Source: Prolixibacteraceae bacterium UBA6029
GTDB lineage: Bacteria; Bacteroidota; Bacteroidia; Bacteroidales; Prolixibacteraceae
Assembly (NCBI GenBank): GCA_002429385.1
Contig: DIZL01000017.1
Location: forward strand, 1 to 33,021
DNA length: 33,021 bases
Reading direction: 5' to 3'
The notes beneath the pieces were generated by a model. That model saw only the letters and a list, made by a program, of their open reading frames with translations, was not told where the DNA came from and did no database searches. This document shows, one piece after another, positions 1 to 10,375 of this stretch. Made by a program: the position numbers and the translations under genes. Position 1 is the stretch's first letter, and the number at the start of each line of letters is the position of its first letter.

Positions 1-63
1 CCTTAACTAAACGACATTGAATTCCATATAATGTGATTTTATGCATTTACCGAAAACTTAATC

Positions 64-98
64 AAAAAAAAAGGGAAGCCCGCAAGCTTCCCCTTTTT
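64..98 (-). terminator. Rho-independent terminator of the giant T9SS protein gene
   Basis: A 7-bp perfect GC-containing stem (73-79 pairs with 86-92) has a 6-nt loop. On the minus strand it is followed by a run of nine T (A64-A72 on the plus strand). It lies 18 bp past the stop codon of the giant gene, as expected for intrinsic termination of that transcript. Confidence 0.85.
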
Positions 99-115
99 AA
101 TCAATCAATTCGGTA

Positions 116-3100
116 TTACCTTTTAACAATCTTAGCAGTTTGTGCAATCACATTATCCATATTGTACATAGAGACAAAGTAAATACCACTGCGTAGTTCG
201 TTTAACTGAATTGTTTTTGTTGGGTTAACAACTTCTTTAACAACCTGACCGGCGATGTTTGTAACAACAACCTTAGATAGCATAGAAGCATTATCAACAT
301 TAACAAAATCAACAAATGGGTTTGGATAAACCTTAAACTCGAGAGAACCATTTACGAGTGTAGAAACACCAGTTGCAAACACAGGACCAGTTTTGAAAGT
401 CCAGGCTGCTTGATCAACCACACCAGCAAATGCATTACCAGCATTATCTTCAAGAGCTAAACCATCAACCAAAACGTAGTATCTAGTGTCTTTGTTAAGA
501 CCGTTTTGGGTAAGAGCATAGCTTACAGTAACAACATTACCACTAATCATATCCGCTGTAATTGGAATAGCAGGAATAGCAGGAACAGTCGTATTTACTT
601 TATAGACCGTCAATGATCCACCAGCGCCTAACTTAACATTTTCACTAAATGTCATCTTAAATGTTGGCCAATTATCAGCTAAAGTTACACCTGCAGAAGG
701 ACTCATTGATACCAATGTTGGTGGAGTGAAGTCACCTGTTGTATAAGTCAAAGTCTGACCAGCAAAAGCATTGGTATTTGGAGAAATATCAGTAATTGTA
801 TTAGCAAGTACAATTGAAACAAGAGTTTGCTCTTTTGCCGAAACAGTAAGTGTATATTCAGTTCCACCACTGGTTAAGATACCAACAACACTTTTCAATG
901 TACCACCTGTTACAGTCACACCATTCAATACACCAGTTACCGGTTCGTTGAATAGTAAATCAACAGTAAATAATGTAGAAACAGGAGTTGCAGGAGGAGT
1001 AACAACTAAAGTAGGTCCGGTGAAGTCACCAACAGTAAATGTTGTAGTCTTACCTGCAAATGCATTACCAAGCAAATCTTTAATTGTATTTGCCAAAGTA
1101 AATATCACACCTGCTTTTTCAGCAGCAGTAACTGAAACAACATAAACCTTACCCGAACCGAGAACCTGACCTATAGTACCATTATCAACAGTCAAACCGG
1201 CTTTGAAACCTGTAACTTCTTTGTCAAAAGTAAAGGTTACAAGGAATGATGTTGCTATTGGTGCAGGAGGTCCTGTAATAGTTACAACAGGAGGTGTATT
1301 GTCACCTGTAACATAGGCAAACGTTGCACCGGCAAATGGATGTAAAGCTAGATCCTTAACGGCATTTGAAACCTTAAGATTTACAGTAGAATTTGCTTTA
1401 GCCTTAATAGAAGCCACATAAGCTTTTCCAGAACCGGTTACAGTAACAGTTGCACCATTATCAACAGTAACAGAAGCAGCAGCTACACCGGTAACTACTT
1501 TGTTAAAGTCAAGATTAACAGTGAACACATTTTGTGTAAGGGTTGAAGCACCTGGAGTGGCTATTAAAGTAGGAGCTGTATTGTCACCAATTGTATAAGT
1601 AAAGCTTTGAGCAACAAATACATTACCAGAAGCATCTTTTATACCGTTTGACAGTGAAAGTACAATAGTAGCATAATCAGGAGCCGTGATTGTAGCTTTG
1701 TAAACTGAACCTGCAGTTATTGTTGATAAAACCATTGTTCCACCAGTTATAGTGACATTAGTTGTATCTACTCCTGTAACAGCTTGGCTGTCAGTAAATG
1801 TAAGAGTTACATCAAATGTATTCAACATGGTAGTTCCAGTTGCAGGATTAGCTGCAACAGTAGGAGCTGTATTGTTACCAGTTGTAAATCTCCAGAAGAA
1901 TGGATCAGAAATACCGGCCCAAGGATCTTTTGAACTTGCAGTGTTTGTAAATGCAGTATTGTCAATCAATACATAGTAAACAAGATTATCACCCAGTTTA
2001 ACGCTAGGAGTTACAGTAACTACTGCACCATTGATCACTACCTGAGAAGAAGCAGCTGGCATCGATTCGATCAGTTTTTCTTCGTAAGCGAATGTTGTTG
2101 GATTATAACTATATTCCAGAACCTTAACGTTACCTGTTCCAGCCATTACATTTCTGTCGAAAGTCATGGAAAGAACCGGGTTAGGACCAATACCGATTGC
2201 ATTATTAACCGGCATTTTACTTACTAAAGAAGGCTTGGTATTATCTGTAATGGTAAATGCCCAAGTGGTATTGTTGTTAATACCGGCATAATCATTACCT
2301 GAACCATCTTTTACAGCACCATTGTCAATTCTGACATAATAGGTTCCCAACTTATCAAATGTAACACTAGGAACGATAGTGATAATATCGGAGGTAAATC
2401 CCTGAGGAATACTTGATCCGCTAACCACAACTTTAGGATTAGGACTTGTAATTGGAATGATTTCAATTGCATTTCCATCATTACCTGGATCGCCGTTGTT
2501 ATAATAAATTGCAACATTCTTACCCGCTGTTAAAATGACATTTTTTGAAAAATGCAGAATAAGAGTGGAGAACACAGGAATATTCACAGCACCATTTTCA
2601 GGTGAATAAGATAACACGTAAGGAGGAGTACCATCATCAGTACCAAAGGCCCACTTGGTGTTGTCAGCAAAACCAGCAAATTTGTTTGCATTACTTGAAG
2701 CATCAGTAATTGCGCCGTTAGGAATAATCACATAATACGTCGTAAATTTCTCAAACGCAGGGTGACCAATAGTTACTGTAAATGGTGCAGTAGTAGAATA
2801 TACAACTGTAGGATCATTTGCAGGAACTTCAAGGAAAATCTGGCCGTTACCTCTTCTGATTTGAATGTTACCTGTTCCTGCAACAACTTTTTCATCAAAA
2901 GTCATTATTAATGGAACAGTTGTGGTTACAGGAGAAAGACCATTTGTTGGACTAAGCGCAGTAACTGAAGGACTAACAACATCTTCACTTGTGAACTTAA
3001 TCTTATCACCACCGGTTGTAGCATAAGCAGTAGGTACGTTAAGAATATTGTTATTCAAATAAAGCATATCATAAACAAGCTGTCCAGCTGGATTAGTTGC

Positions 3101-6100
3101 CTGATTTGCAGTCCAAACTACTTCAAACTGATGAGTACTTGCTAAAGGAGCTGTTGGAACCAGGTTATATTCAAGTCCCGGAGTAACGACAGTTACAGTA
3201 AATGCCACATTGGTTGCAGAAGTAAGATCCTTGAACGTTACATAAGCAGCATTCGTCAATTCACTTGCAGTAGGTGTGAAGTTAATATGATTAACTCCGG
3301 CAAGACCGTCATTATAGTTATAAATCTTCTTGCTGAATTTAATATTAACTACACTGGCAACACTTAAGTTAACAGCATTATTTGCAGGAGCAAATGTAAT
3401 CACTGGTGAACTGCTATCCATAGTTGAGAATGTCAACGAAGAAGAAGGAACAGCATTACCTTTCTGATCAGCTAATGTAGCAGGTGCAGTAAATGTAACT
3501 ACATAAGTAGTATTTGCTTTTAAACCACCGCTAACATTAAGGGTGATCATTGCAGGAGCAGCTGTAGTATATGGGGCGCTTGCCAGTGTTACGGCAGTTC
3601 CGTTAGCAGTAACAGTAAACAAACCTTTTTCATCAGTTGCATTTGCAACAGCTACACCACCCAAATAAAGAGCGTCATATTGAGTCGATCCTGTTATTTC
3701 AGTCTGACGTGGATTAACAAACTTAGCTGTTACAGCAACACTTGTTGACTGTTGAACTGCATTGTTTACAACACTCCAGGCTACAGTTGGCGAAGTAACA
3801 TCAGTTGTAGTAAATGTCCATACATTTGGTAAGATACCCGCAAAATTGTTTGGAGTACAAGCCAAATCAGTGAATGCATTAGCAGGAACTACAACATAGT
3901 AAGTCAATTCACTTGCATAAATATTACTTCTGTTTATAGTAACCGTTTTACCGGAAACAGTAACAGCAGAACTTAATACATTAATTCTTTCCTGTGGACT
4001 TGTAGAACCAGTACGGTAAATATCAATGAATACATTATCCGTTGTGTTTTTAGCAACCGGTTCGCTGAATACCATAGTCAATGTTCCGGGAGCTGCAAGT
4101 GCAACATCCACCGCACCAATGGCAGGAGTGAAGGTAGCAACCGTAGGATGAGTTTCATCGGCTGTAGTGAAATTCCAACGTGCATTTCCGTAGAAATAAT
4201 CAGCCCAGCTATTACCGGCAAGATCCTTAATTGCGCTAGGGTCAATCTCTACATAATATTGAGTAACTTCAGCAAGAGAAGCAGTTAAAGCAATTGTAAC
4301 AACATCGGTAGCAACCGTCACTGAAGCAATACTAACTGAATGATTATCTGAAAATTTACGCACCCAGAACTTTGATGGATCAATAGTTCCAATAGCTTCA
4401 TTAAATTTCAATTTCAATGTTGTAGCGGTAGCAACACAACCGGTGCCATTAGCTGGTGATAAACCAGCTGTGAAAGGAGCTGTATTGAATGAAGTTAAAA
4501 GCAATGGAGCAACATTATCCGCAGTTTTAACATCCAATATAGAAACAACAGTTTGACCTGCAGAAGTTCCATCCATTAAATTTGGAACTTTATCTTCAGC
4601 AACGAAATAAAGATCATAATGTGCATCACCAAGGAGACCTGTAATTGACAATGAATTGTCAGCAGCAAGTACAGCAATTGAGCCTGTAGCATTCTGTTTT
4701 ACAGCAATAGCACTTGGAGTTGTAGCAAATGTTCCCTTAGCAACGGCATAGAAATAAATCTTTCCGTCTTCGTTAATAGAGATATTGGCAACATCAAATT
4801 TATTGTTACCTGGAGTAACATTAGCGCTTGTTGGTACTTGATCCCAATTTGGATTTATATAGTCAAGAACTGTGAATTTACCAACTGTACCAGCTGCTAA
4901 TGGATTACCACCAACAACTGCGGTTGATTTATCAAAAATCTGATTTGCAACAACATCTACTGTTACAGTAATACCGGAAGCTAAAGCAGATGAAGGAGTA
5001 ATAGTAAGTACATTAGCTGCAAAGGTTGCAGTATAAGTAATTGCACCACCATTCAACATTACTGCAGAAGCAGGAGTAGCTATCGTTACCGGTTCAGAGA
5101 AAGCAACAACAATCTTACCATCTTTTGCAATACCGGTTGGAGTTGTTGATAAACCAGAATTTACATCTGTACCATTAACTGTAATCGCTGAAACAACAGG
5201 AGCAGTTAAATCGGCAGTAGTAAAATTCCACTTGCTACCATCATCCAAATCGCCTGGAGCAACTCCGGCTGGATCAATAAACTGATTTGCAGCATCGGAG
5301 AATGTACCTGTAGTAACATTCACATAATATGAACGATCAGCCAGGAAATCAGGATGTTGAACAGTCAATGCATCATGAGCAAGATTCCATGACCAGCTTA
5401 TAGTTGGAGAATCAAAATATACAGTTGAATGTGCAGTTCCATCCGAAGAATTTCTGAAAGTCAGATATTTACCTACCGGGCTTGTAATCCATACTGGTTC
5501 TGAAAATTTCAGTGTAACAGTAGCGTTCAATGCTACATTGTTGGCATTATCAAGAGGAACGCTTGATCCGATAACATAGAATGGTTTTGGATCAGCCTGG
5601 ATTTTGAAATTCCATAAGGTGTTGTTATTCACCAGACCCAAAAAGTAATTATTGGCAGCATCTCTGAATGCACTGGCATCCACTTCAACCCAATAATCTG
5701 AATTGTATTTGAACGAAGCAGCATTAACAGCAATTGTAACTACATTATTTACAATAGTAACTGCAGTTGATTGTGCTGGAATGGTAAAATTAGGAATACC
5801 TGTATTACCCATTTCACGAATATAAATACTTCCTGGTCCGGCAAACACCTTACCTGAAGCTTCGGTAAATGTCATTACCAAACTTGAAGGTTTAGCTATT
5901 GGGGCAATGGCAGGTGTAGCATCATCAGCAGGAACCAAAGTTGCTAAAGTTGGTTTTGTAACATCAAATGCACTCCAATTCCAGGCTGTAGCTGTAGTAA
6001 CAGCAGCATCAGTTACGTTGCCAACCAAATCCTTAAAAGCGCCGGCAGCAAATGTAACATGATAAGCGCCAAGTTCAGCAAAAGCAGGAACACCAGTTAA

Positions 6101-9076
6101 AGTAACAACGTTACCACTGATAGATGTACCAGTAACAGCATCAAAAGTCACTGTAGAAGCAACATCATCTCTTGTCAGCGTAATTAATTGTCCGGCTATA
6201 CCTACAACTGGTTCGCTGAAGGTAATTTTAATAGGATCAGTAGCACCAACAAGTGTTGCACCATCAGCTGGTGTAAAAGAAGTAATTGTAGGTTTGCCAT
6301 AATCGCGAATGCTGAATGTTGTACTGTTTGCAGTAATAGCATTACCGGCGATATCGAATAAACCAGTTACAGTTACCTTATAGGATTCATTGGCGTTATA
6401 GGCCGACATGAAATTATTCAGATCAACAGCAAAAGTCGTTGCTGTATTGCCTGTAATATCAAAGTTAATCGGTGAATTATCCGAAACTCTAACAACAGTA
6501 ACAATTGAACGAAGATAATTAGCGTCACTGGCAGTTAAAACATCACCATTGGCTTTCTTAACAGTTTCATTGATAGTTACATTAACTTTCAATCCATTGG
6601 CGTTTTTATCCAAACCAGTTGTACCGTCAGCAGGTACGAATGTCAGAACTGGTCTTTGTTCGTCAGCTGTAGTGAAAGACAGCATCTGTGGACTTGCGCC
6701 ACCGATCAATGTAACACCACCTTTATAATATCCAAGAGGATTTCCCGATAAATCAACAATCGAAGAAGTTATTTCAATTGAATAGTTGTGTCCTGTATTG
6801 CCATCCAAAAGAGCAGTCTGTGGAGCAATCGTAATAAATTGTCCGCCGGTTACTGTAATTGTTGAAGGAACAATATTACCTGTAGCTAAATCTCTAAAGA
6901 ATACATTATTGTAATCAATAGCTGATCCATCGGCACGGGTACATGCTTCGCCCAAATCAATTACTACATTAGATGTAGTAGCTACACCAACGATATTATT
7001 TAAGACTGTGCCTTTAAATACGGCAACAGGGCCTGTATAGTCCTCAGCGGTAAATGAATAAACCATTCCAGATACCATATTTGGTGTTCCGGTTCCGGTA
7101 ATTACATCGCTGATTTGGTTATTGTTGATATTAACCTGGTAATTTCCTGAACTTTTCCAGGCAGCGCCATTGGCTCCGTCAGTACCTGTGATCGTAATAG
7201 TTTTAAGACCATCAAAAGCAAAGGTATAATTAACTCCGGCAGTCAAAGTGACCCAAGCTGGAGTAGCTAAGGCAGAATTCCAATATTTAACAGTTATATT
7301 CGATGTAGCCGCAACAACGTTTTCATCAAATGTAATGGTAACCGGAGAATTTAACTTTACACTGTTTACAGTAGCGGCGCCAGCAGTAAGAACAGCACCG
7401 GTAGTCGTTAAAGTATTCAATTTGGCAGTAGGAACAGGAGCAACAATGTCGCTGGTCTGTACACTTACTTTAGAACCTGTAACATCAGCCTGTATCGAGG
7501 TATTAGGTACAGTAGCATGATCTTTTGATGCAAAATACACATCATAAGTGGTCTTCGAGGCTAAAGCCACTCCGGCAGCATCAACAGAAGCGAATCCCCT
7601 GGCGATATTGGTAGAAGCAGTTACATTCGGAAGTACCGGTCCAGCCATAACAGCAGCAGGTGTTGGAACAGCTGCTCCGGAAGCTAAGATTAAATAATGT
7701 ACTTCAACATCATTTCCTGATGCATCAACATTAGTTGATTGTAAAAACAACTTTGTTGTTTCAAGGTCAGCAGCAACATTATTTGGATCGGCAGTTGTTC
7801 CTGCAGCAACAGCAGCAGTAGTCATAACAGGAGCTGTAAAATCACCAGCAGTAAATGAACTGGTTGCAGCTAAAGCAACGTTTGCTTCTTCATCCATGAA
7901 ACTTCCGGCTTTAATGCCGAATACATAAGCGCCATGATCAACAAATTTATCAATAGCGCCACCAGCCCATGCAAAGGTAATCGTATTAACTGCAGTATAT
8001 TTAGCGGTCCATGCTCCGGCAGGAGCTATACCGTTTTCAGTAAAAGTAACCAAAGATTTTACATCATCTCCGATAGCCCATTTGTCTCCTGCAATATTCT
8101 TGCGAATTTCAAAAGGTGTTGGAACTTTACCGTCTCTGTTGTCCGAAAATTTCACTGTCATCAATTGCCCTTGCTGTACATTGGCAGTGGCAGTTGCAGG
8201 AATAAAGGCAACAGTAGGAGCAGTAACATCAGCAGCCTGGAAATTCCATTTTGCATTATCGTTAATTGCTGCATAAGGATTAGCATTTACAGATACATCG
8301 GTAATTGCATTAGTAGCAATTCTAACATAGTATTTCCCTAATTCTTTTAAATCAGCACTAGGATTAAAATATAACATATCTCCGGAAATACTTACTTTTC
8401 CCGGAGCAGGTGTCGTAGTTGGAGAAAGTGGATCTTTTCCAAGCATTTCAACCACATTGCCATCAGCAGAATAAAGAGCAAAATTTGCAAAATCAGTTAC
8501 ACCAGCGCCAAATGCGATTGGTTCAGTGAATTGAGCAACTAAGTTTCCGGCCAATGGAAATCCAAGACTTCCGTCCTTTGGAGTAAACTGCTGTACACCA
8601 GCAACTACTAAAATAGCAGGATTGGTGAAATCACCAATAGTCACATCATAAACCGAATTACCAAGACCGGCAAAATATTCGCCGTTTGCATTCGCAATAG
8701 CATCAGGAGAAACCGTAACAAAATAAGTCTCACCCTGAGTCAGAGTCCTGATAAAAGTGACAGTAACTGTCTTTCCGTTGATAACAACAGTACTACCGGT
8801 TAATAGATTAGTCGATGTTGTCCCGCTAATCTGAATCGGGTCAAGCTGGCCACCCTGATACAGGCCAATTATACCAGCATGTGTGGCTCCGGGAACAACA
8901 GCTTGATCAAAGGTTAACGAGACAACTAACTTGCCGCTCGCTCCATTGTAATTGCTGAACCCATCAATTGGCACTAACCCCGTAATAGTCGGAGATGCAC
9001 CAAAAACCACAGCTGATAATAGTGTCATACTTAAAAGCATAACAATACTCAGAAACCGTGTAAATGATTTTCTCAT
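116..9076 (-). CDS. Giant multi-Ig-domain surface or secreted protein, T9SS cargo
   Basis: This is a 2986-residue exported protein. An N-terminal signal peptide (about residues 1-27, ending VVFGA) is followed by about 24 tandem Ig-like modules, mostly 100-125 residues. Many start with a P-T-(I/V/L) strand and a 'P.dGa..v' turn, then an 'FsepV' strand, and end near 'W.Ft..D.T.P'. This is the pattern of SbsA/Big_5-type bacterial Ig domains. Modules 20-23 are shorter (about 75-80 residues) and resemble the Big_12 subtype. The last 80 or so residues form a T9SS type-A sorting domain, with VYPNPF, 'GIYFVSMYN' and a C-terminal KIVKR. The likely route is Sec export, then T9SS across the outer membrane, with sorting-domain removal and surface anchoring or release. 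No catalytic domain is visible, so an adhesive or structural role is inferred. The gene is monocistronic, with its own promoter and terminator. Confidence 0.9.
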   Translation of the reverse strand: MRKSFTRFLSIVMLLSMTLLSAVVFGASPTITGLVPIDGFSNYNGASGKLVVSLTFDQAVVPGATHAGIIGLYQGGQLDPIQISGTTSTNLLTGSTVVINGKTVTVTFIRTLTQGETYFVTVSPDAIANANGEYFAGLGNSVYDVTIGDFTNPAILVVAGVQQFTPKDGSLGFPLAGNLVAQFTEPIAFGAGVTDFANFALYSADGNVVEMLGKDPLSPTTTPAPGKVSISGDMLYFNPSADLKELGKYYVRIATNAITDVSVNANPYAAINDNAKWNFQAADVTAPTVAFIPATATANVQQGQLMTVKFSDNRDGKVPTPFEIRKNIAGDKWAIGDDVKSLVTFTENGIAPAGAWTAKYTAVNTITFAWAGGAIDKFVDHGAYVFGIKAGSFMDEEANVALAATSSFTAGDFTAPVMTTAAVAAGTTADPNNVAADLETTKLFLQSTNVDASGNDVEVHYLILASGAAVPTPAAVMAGPVLPNVTASTNIARGFASVDAAGVALASKTTYDVYFASKDHATVPNTSIQADVTGSKVSVQTSDIVAPVPTAKLNTLTTTGAVLTAGAATVNSVKLNSPVTITFDENVVAATSNITVKYWNSALATPAWVTLTAGVNYTFAFDGLKTITITGTDGANGAAWKSSGNYQVNINNNQISDVITGTGTPNMVSGMVYSFTAEDYTGPVAVFKGTVLNNIVGVATTSNVVIDLGEACTRADGSAIDYNNVFFRDLATGNIVPSTITVTGGQFITIAPQTALLDGNTGHNYSIEITSSIVDLSGNPLGYYKGGVTLIGGASPQMLSFTTADEQRPVLTFVPADGTTGLDKNANGLKVNVTINETVKKANGDVLTASDANYLRSIVTVVRVSDNSPINFDITGNTATTFAVDLNNFMSAYNANESYKVTVTGLFDIAGNAITANSTTFSIRDYGKPTITSFTPADGATLVGATDPIKITFSEPVVGIAGQLITLTRDDVASTVTFDAVTGTSISGNVVTLTGVPAFAELGAYHVTFAAGAFKDLVGNVTDAAVTTATAWNWSAFDVTKPTLATLVPADDATPAIAPIAKPSSLVMTFTEASGKVFAGPGSIYIREMGNTGIPNFTIPAQSTAVTIVNNVVTIAVNAASFKYNSDYWVEVDASAFRDAANNYFLGLVNNNTLWNFKIQADPKPFYVIGSSVPLDNANNVALNATVTLKFSEPVWITSPVGKYLTFRNSSDGTAHSTVYFDSPTISWSWNLAHDALTVQHPDFLADRSYYVNVTTGTFSDAANQFIDPAGVAPGDLDDGSKWNFTTADLTAPVVSAITVNGTDVNSGLSTTPTGIAKDGKIVVAFSEPVTIATPASAVMLNGGAITYTATFAANVLTITPSSALASGITVTVDVVANQIFDKSTAVVGGNPLAAGTVGKFTVLDYINPNWDQVPTSANVTPGNNKFDVANISINEDGKIYFYAVAKGTFATTPSAIAVKQNATGSIAVLAADNSLSITGLLGDAHYDLYFVAEDKVPNLMDGTSAGQTVVSILDVKTADNVAPLLLTSFNTAPFTAGLSPANGTGCVATATTLKLKFNEAIGTIDPSKFWVRKFSDNHSVSIASVTVATDVVTIALTASLAEVTQYYVEIDPSAIKDLAGNSWADYFYGNARWNFTTADETHPTVATFTPAIGAVDVALAAPGTLTMVFSEPVAKNTTDNVFIDIYRTGSTSPQERINVLSSAVTVSGKTVTINRSNIYASELTYYVVVPANAFTDLACTPNNFAGILPNVWTFTTTDVTSPTVAWSVVNNAVQQSTSVAVTAKFVNPRQTEITGSTQYDALYLGGVAVANATDEKGLFTVTANGTAVTLASAPYTTAAPAMITLNVSGGLKANTTYVVTFTAPATLADQKGNAVPSSSLTFSTMDSSSPVITFAPANNAVNLSVASVVNIKFSKKIYNYNDGLAGVNHINFTPTASELTNAAYVTFKDLTSATNVAFTVTVVTPGLEYNLVPTAPLASTHQFEVVWTANQATNPAGQLVYDMLYLNNNILNVPTAYATTGGDKIKFTSEDVVSPSVTALSPTNGLSPVTTTVPLIMTFDEKVVAGTGNIQIRRGNGQIFLEVPANDPTVVYSTTAPFTVTIGHPAFEKFTTYYVIIPNGAITDASSNANKFAGFADNTKWAFGTDDGTPPYVLSYSPENGAVNIPVFSTLILHFSKNVILTAGKNVAIYYNNGDPGNDGNAIEIIPITSPNPKVVVSGSSIPQGFTSDIITIVPSVTFDKLGTYYVRIDNGAVKDGSGNDYAGINNNTTWAFTITDNTKPSLVSKMPVNNAIGIGPNPVLSMTFDRNVMAGTGNVKVLEYSYNPTTFAYEEKLIESMPAASSQVVINGAVVTVTPSVKLGDNLVYYVLIDNTAFTNTASSKDPWAGISDPFFWRFTTGNNTAPTVAANPATGTTMLNTFDVTLTFTDSQAVTGVDTTNVTITGGTMVLSTITAGSVYKATITAPDYATIVLSLSNGIKDASGNVFVAQSFTYTIGDNTAPTLIATPGASTLTQNVFTVNLDFNKVVTGVAAASVTVDNGATVTVTGSGKAYVASIKAKANSTVNLKVSNAVKDLALHPFAGATFAYVTGDNTPPVVTITGPPAPIATSFLVTFTFDKEVTGFKAGLTVDNGTIGQVLGSGKVYVVSVTAAEKAGVIFTLANTIKDLLGNAFAGKTTTFTVGDFTGPTLVVTPPATPVSTLFTVDLLFNEPVTGVLNGVTVTGGTLKSVVGILTSGGTEYTLTVSAKEQTLVSIVLANTITDISPNTNAFAGQTLTYTTGDFTPPTLVSMSPSAGVTLADNWPTFKMTFSENVKLGAGGSLTVYKVNTTVPAIPAIPITADMISGNVVTVSYALTQNGLNKDTRYYVLVDGLALEDNAGNAFAGVVDQAAWTFKTGPVFATGVSTLVNGSLEFKVYPNPFVDFVNVDNASMLSKVVVTNIAGQVVKEVVNPTKTIQLNELRSGIYFVSMYNMDNVIAQTAKIVKR

Positions 9077-9181
9077 AGCATTTGTTTTTTAATTGAACTT
9101 AATTGATTGATTGATTGAATTTTATAATTCATTTTTATTTTCATCATAGATGTTTCCGTTTAGAATTAGCTATTTATAATA

Positions 9182-9212
9182 CAAACGTATAAAAATTATA
9201 ACCAATGTACAA
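9182..9212 (-). promoter_or_regulatory. Bacteroidota-type promoter for the giant T9SS protein gene
   Basis: On the minus strand a TTG (9212-9210) is followed after 20 nt by TACGTTTG (9189-9182). This matches the Bacteroidota -33 TTG and -7 TAnnTTTG consensus exactly. Transcription would start near 9175, giving a leader of about 100 nt before the ATG at 9076. Confidence 0.65.
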
Positions 9213-10271
9213 CAATATCGACCGATAAAAATTATTTTTTATCAGCCGGACGTACTTATTTTCCTATCGGTAGAGAAGTTTTCACTTACCCGGAGTCGTA
9301 ACAAAAACATCTTATAATCATATATCTTATAAATTAACAGCGTTATTTGATCTGATAAACGACACTTTTTAAACCCTTATAAAATTACATTAATTATTTA
9401 TATACCGTAAGATATTTCAATTATTTTTAAAATAAAAATTAATTTCAGGATTTATTCTACACTTAAGATATGAATAGAATATTCCTTTCTTTTTAGATCT
9501 GTAAGAAAATGAATAAATCAGAGTCTGATAAAAAAATCCTGATTCTCCTCTTTAATTGAGCGATATCTTCATCTTTTCCTGCTAAAATCCATAATATATG
9601 TCCAGTTCACACAGAATACATTACAGTCTAACCGTTAAAAAACGTCCTAAGCCGCTAAATTCAAGGGAAATAATGATTTTTAAAGCCCTTTAGAATTGAA
9701 TATTTCTTACCCCTTTACCAATCCATAGGTATTTTCATAGCCTAATTCTACTTTTTTAACACCTTTAAATTCCAAGATACGATTTATTTATGTCTCGTTG
9801 TCTGCTAAGGTGTCGATCGTACATTCTATCATAGAATTGTTCTTCTGTCATTTCAAGATTGTTGATCTCTTATGAAACCTGTATCAATCATTTCTGAAAA
9901 TAGAGGATTACGATAGGTCAACACCTTAGTTTAAGTACTGTTTTAGTACTTTATAAGTATCTATTTATGATATTTTGTATTTAAAACATAGGTAAACTGT
10001 ATTCTTTATATGGAATTGGTATAGGTCAGTGGTCTTGTTATTAGTTGAATGCATATGACAACTTCCTACAATTCATATACTTCCTATGTTTCTCCTTAAT
10101 TAGTCCTACTTTAACAGATTCAACAAAAAGATCATCTGATTCCAAAAATCTTTAAATTGTTCTCTAAACTGAATCTGTTAAATAAAGAGAAGAAATAATT
10201 AAATAGGAATGTCAGTCAACATTAACTAAAAATTAAACTAACTGCTAAAAATTGTCATCTTCAGAAATATA
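9213..10271. other. Long AT-rich intergenic gap without a recognisable gene
   Basis: About 1.06 kb separates the divergent giant gene and gap. I see no convincing ORF, tRNA or rRNA. It holds only small structures. One is an AT-rich hairpin at 9224-9231/9236-9243 beside the giant gene's promoter. Another is a hairpin at 9933-9939/9945-9951 whose GTAC words continue at 11-bp spacing (9935, 9946, 9957). The third is a 13-bp perfect inverted repeat, 10110-10122/10170-10182. A small RNA or remnants of a decayed gene cannot be excluded by eye. Confidence 0.6.
10110..10182. repeat. 13-bp perfect inverted repeat upstream of gap
   Basis: The arms at 10110-10122 and 10170-10182 (core CAGATTCA / TGAATCTG) are exact reverse complements separated by 47 nt. 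It lies about 90 bp upstream of the putative gap promoter. It could be a paired regulator site or a transcript hairpin; function unknown. Confidence 0.5.
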
Positions 10272-10303
10272 TTTGAAGTTTCTGAATTTATGTATTTATT
10301 TTG
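10272..10303 (+). promoter_or_regulatory. Putative gap promoter
   Basis: TTTG at 10272-10275 is followed after exactly 20 nt by TTATTTTG at 10296-10303. This is one mismatch from TAnnTTTG, with normal Bacteroidota spacing. The start would be near 10310, giving a leader of about 65 nt. The leader contains an imperfect GGCCTTA/TAAGGTCC hairpin. Confidence 0.55.
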
Positions 10304-10375
10304 TATGGCCTTAAATCAGTAAGGTCCTGAAAAATTAAATAACATTCATTTATACATTCATTAAATTTTATAACA

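Noticed and set aside
771..1145. Antisense ORFs on the plus strand inside the giant gene (also 1752-1976, 7248-7520, 7934-8341)
   Set aside because: The low-complexity Thr/Val/Ala-rich sense protein leaves the complementary strand open. Products look like translated complements, and no promoter or conserved domain was seen.
9213..10271. tRNA or other structured RNA gene in the long gap
   Set aside because: I found no cloverleaf, CCA end or GC-rich conserved block; the region is uniformly AT-rich with only short dyads.
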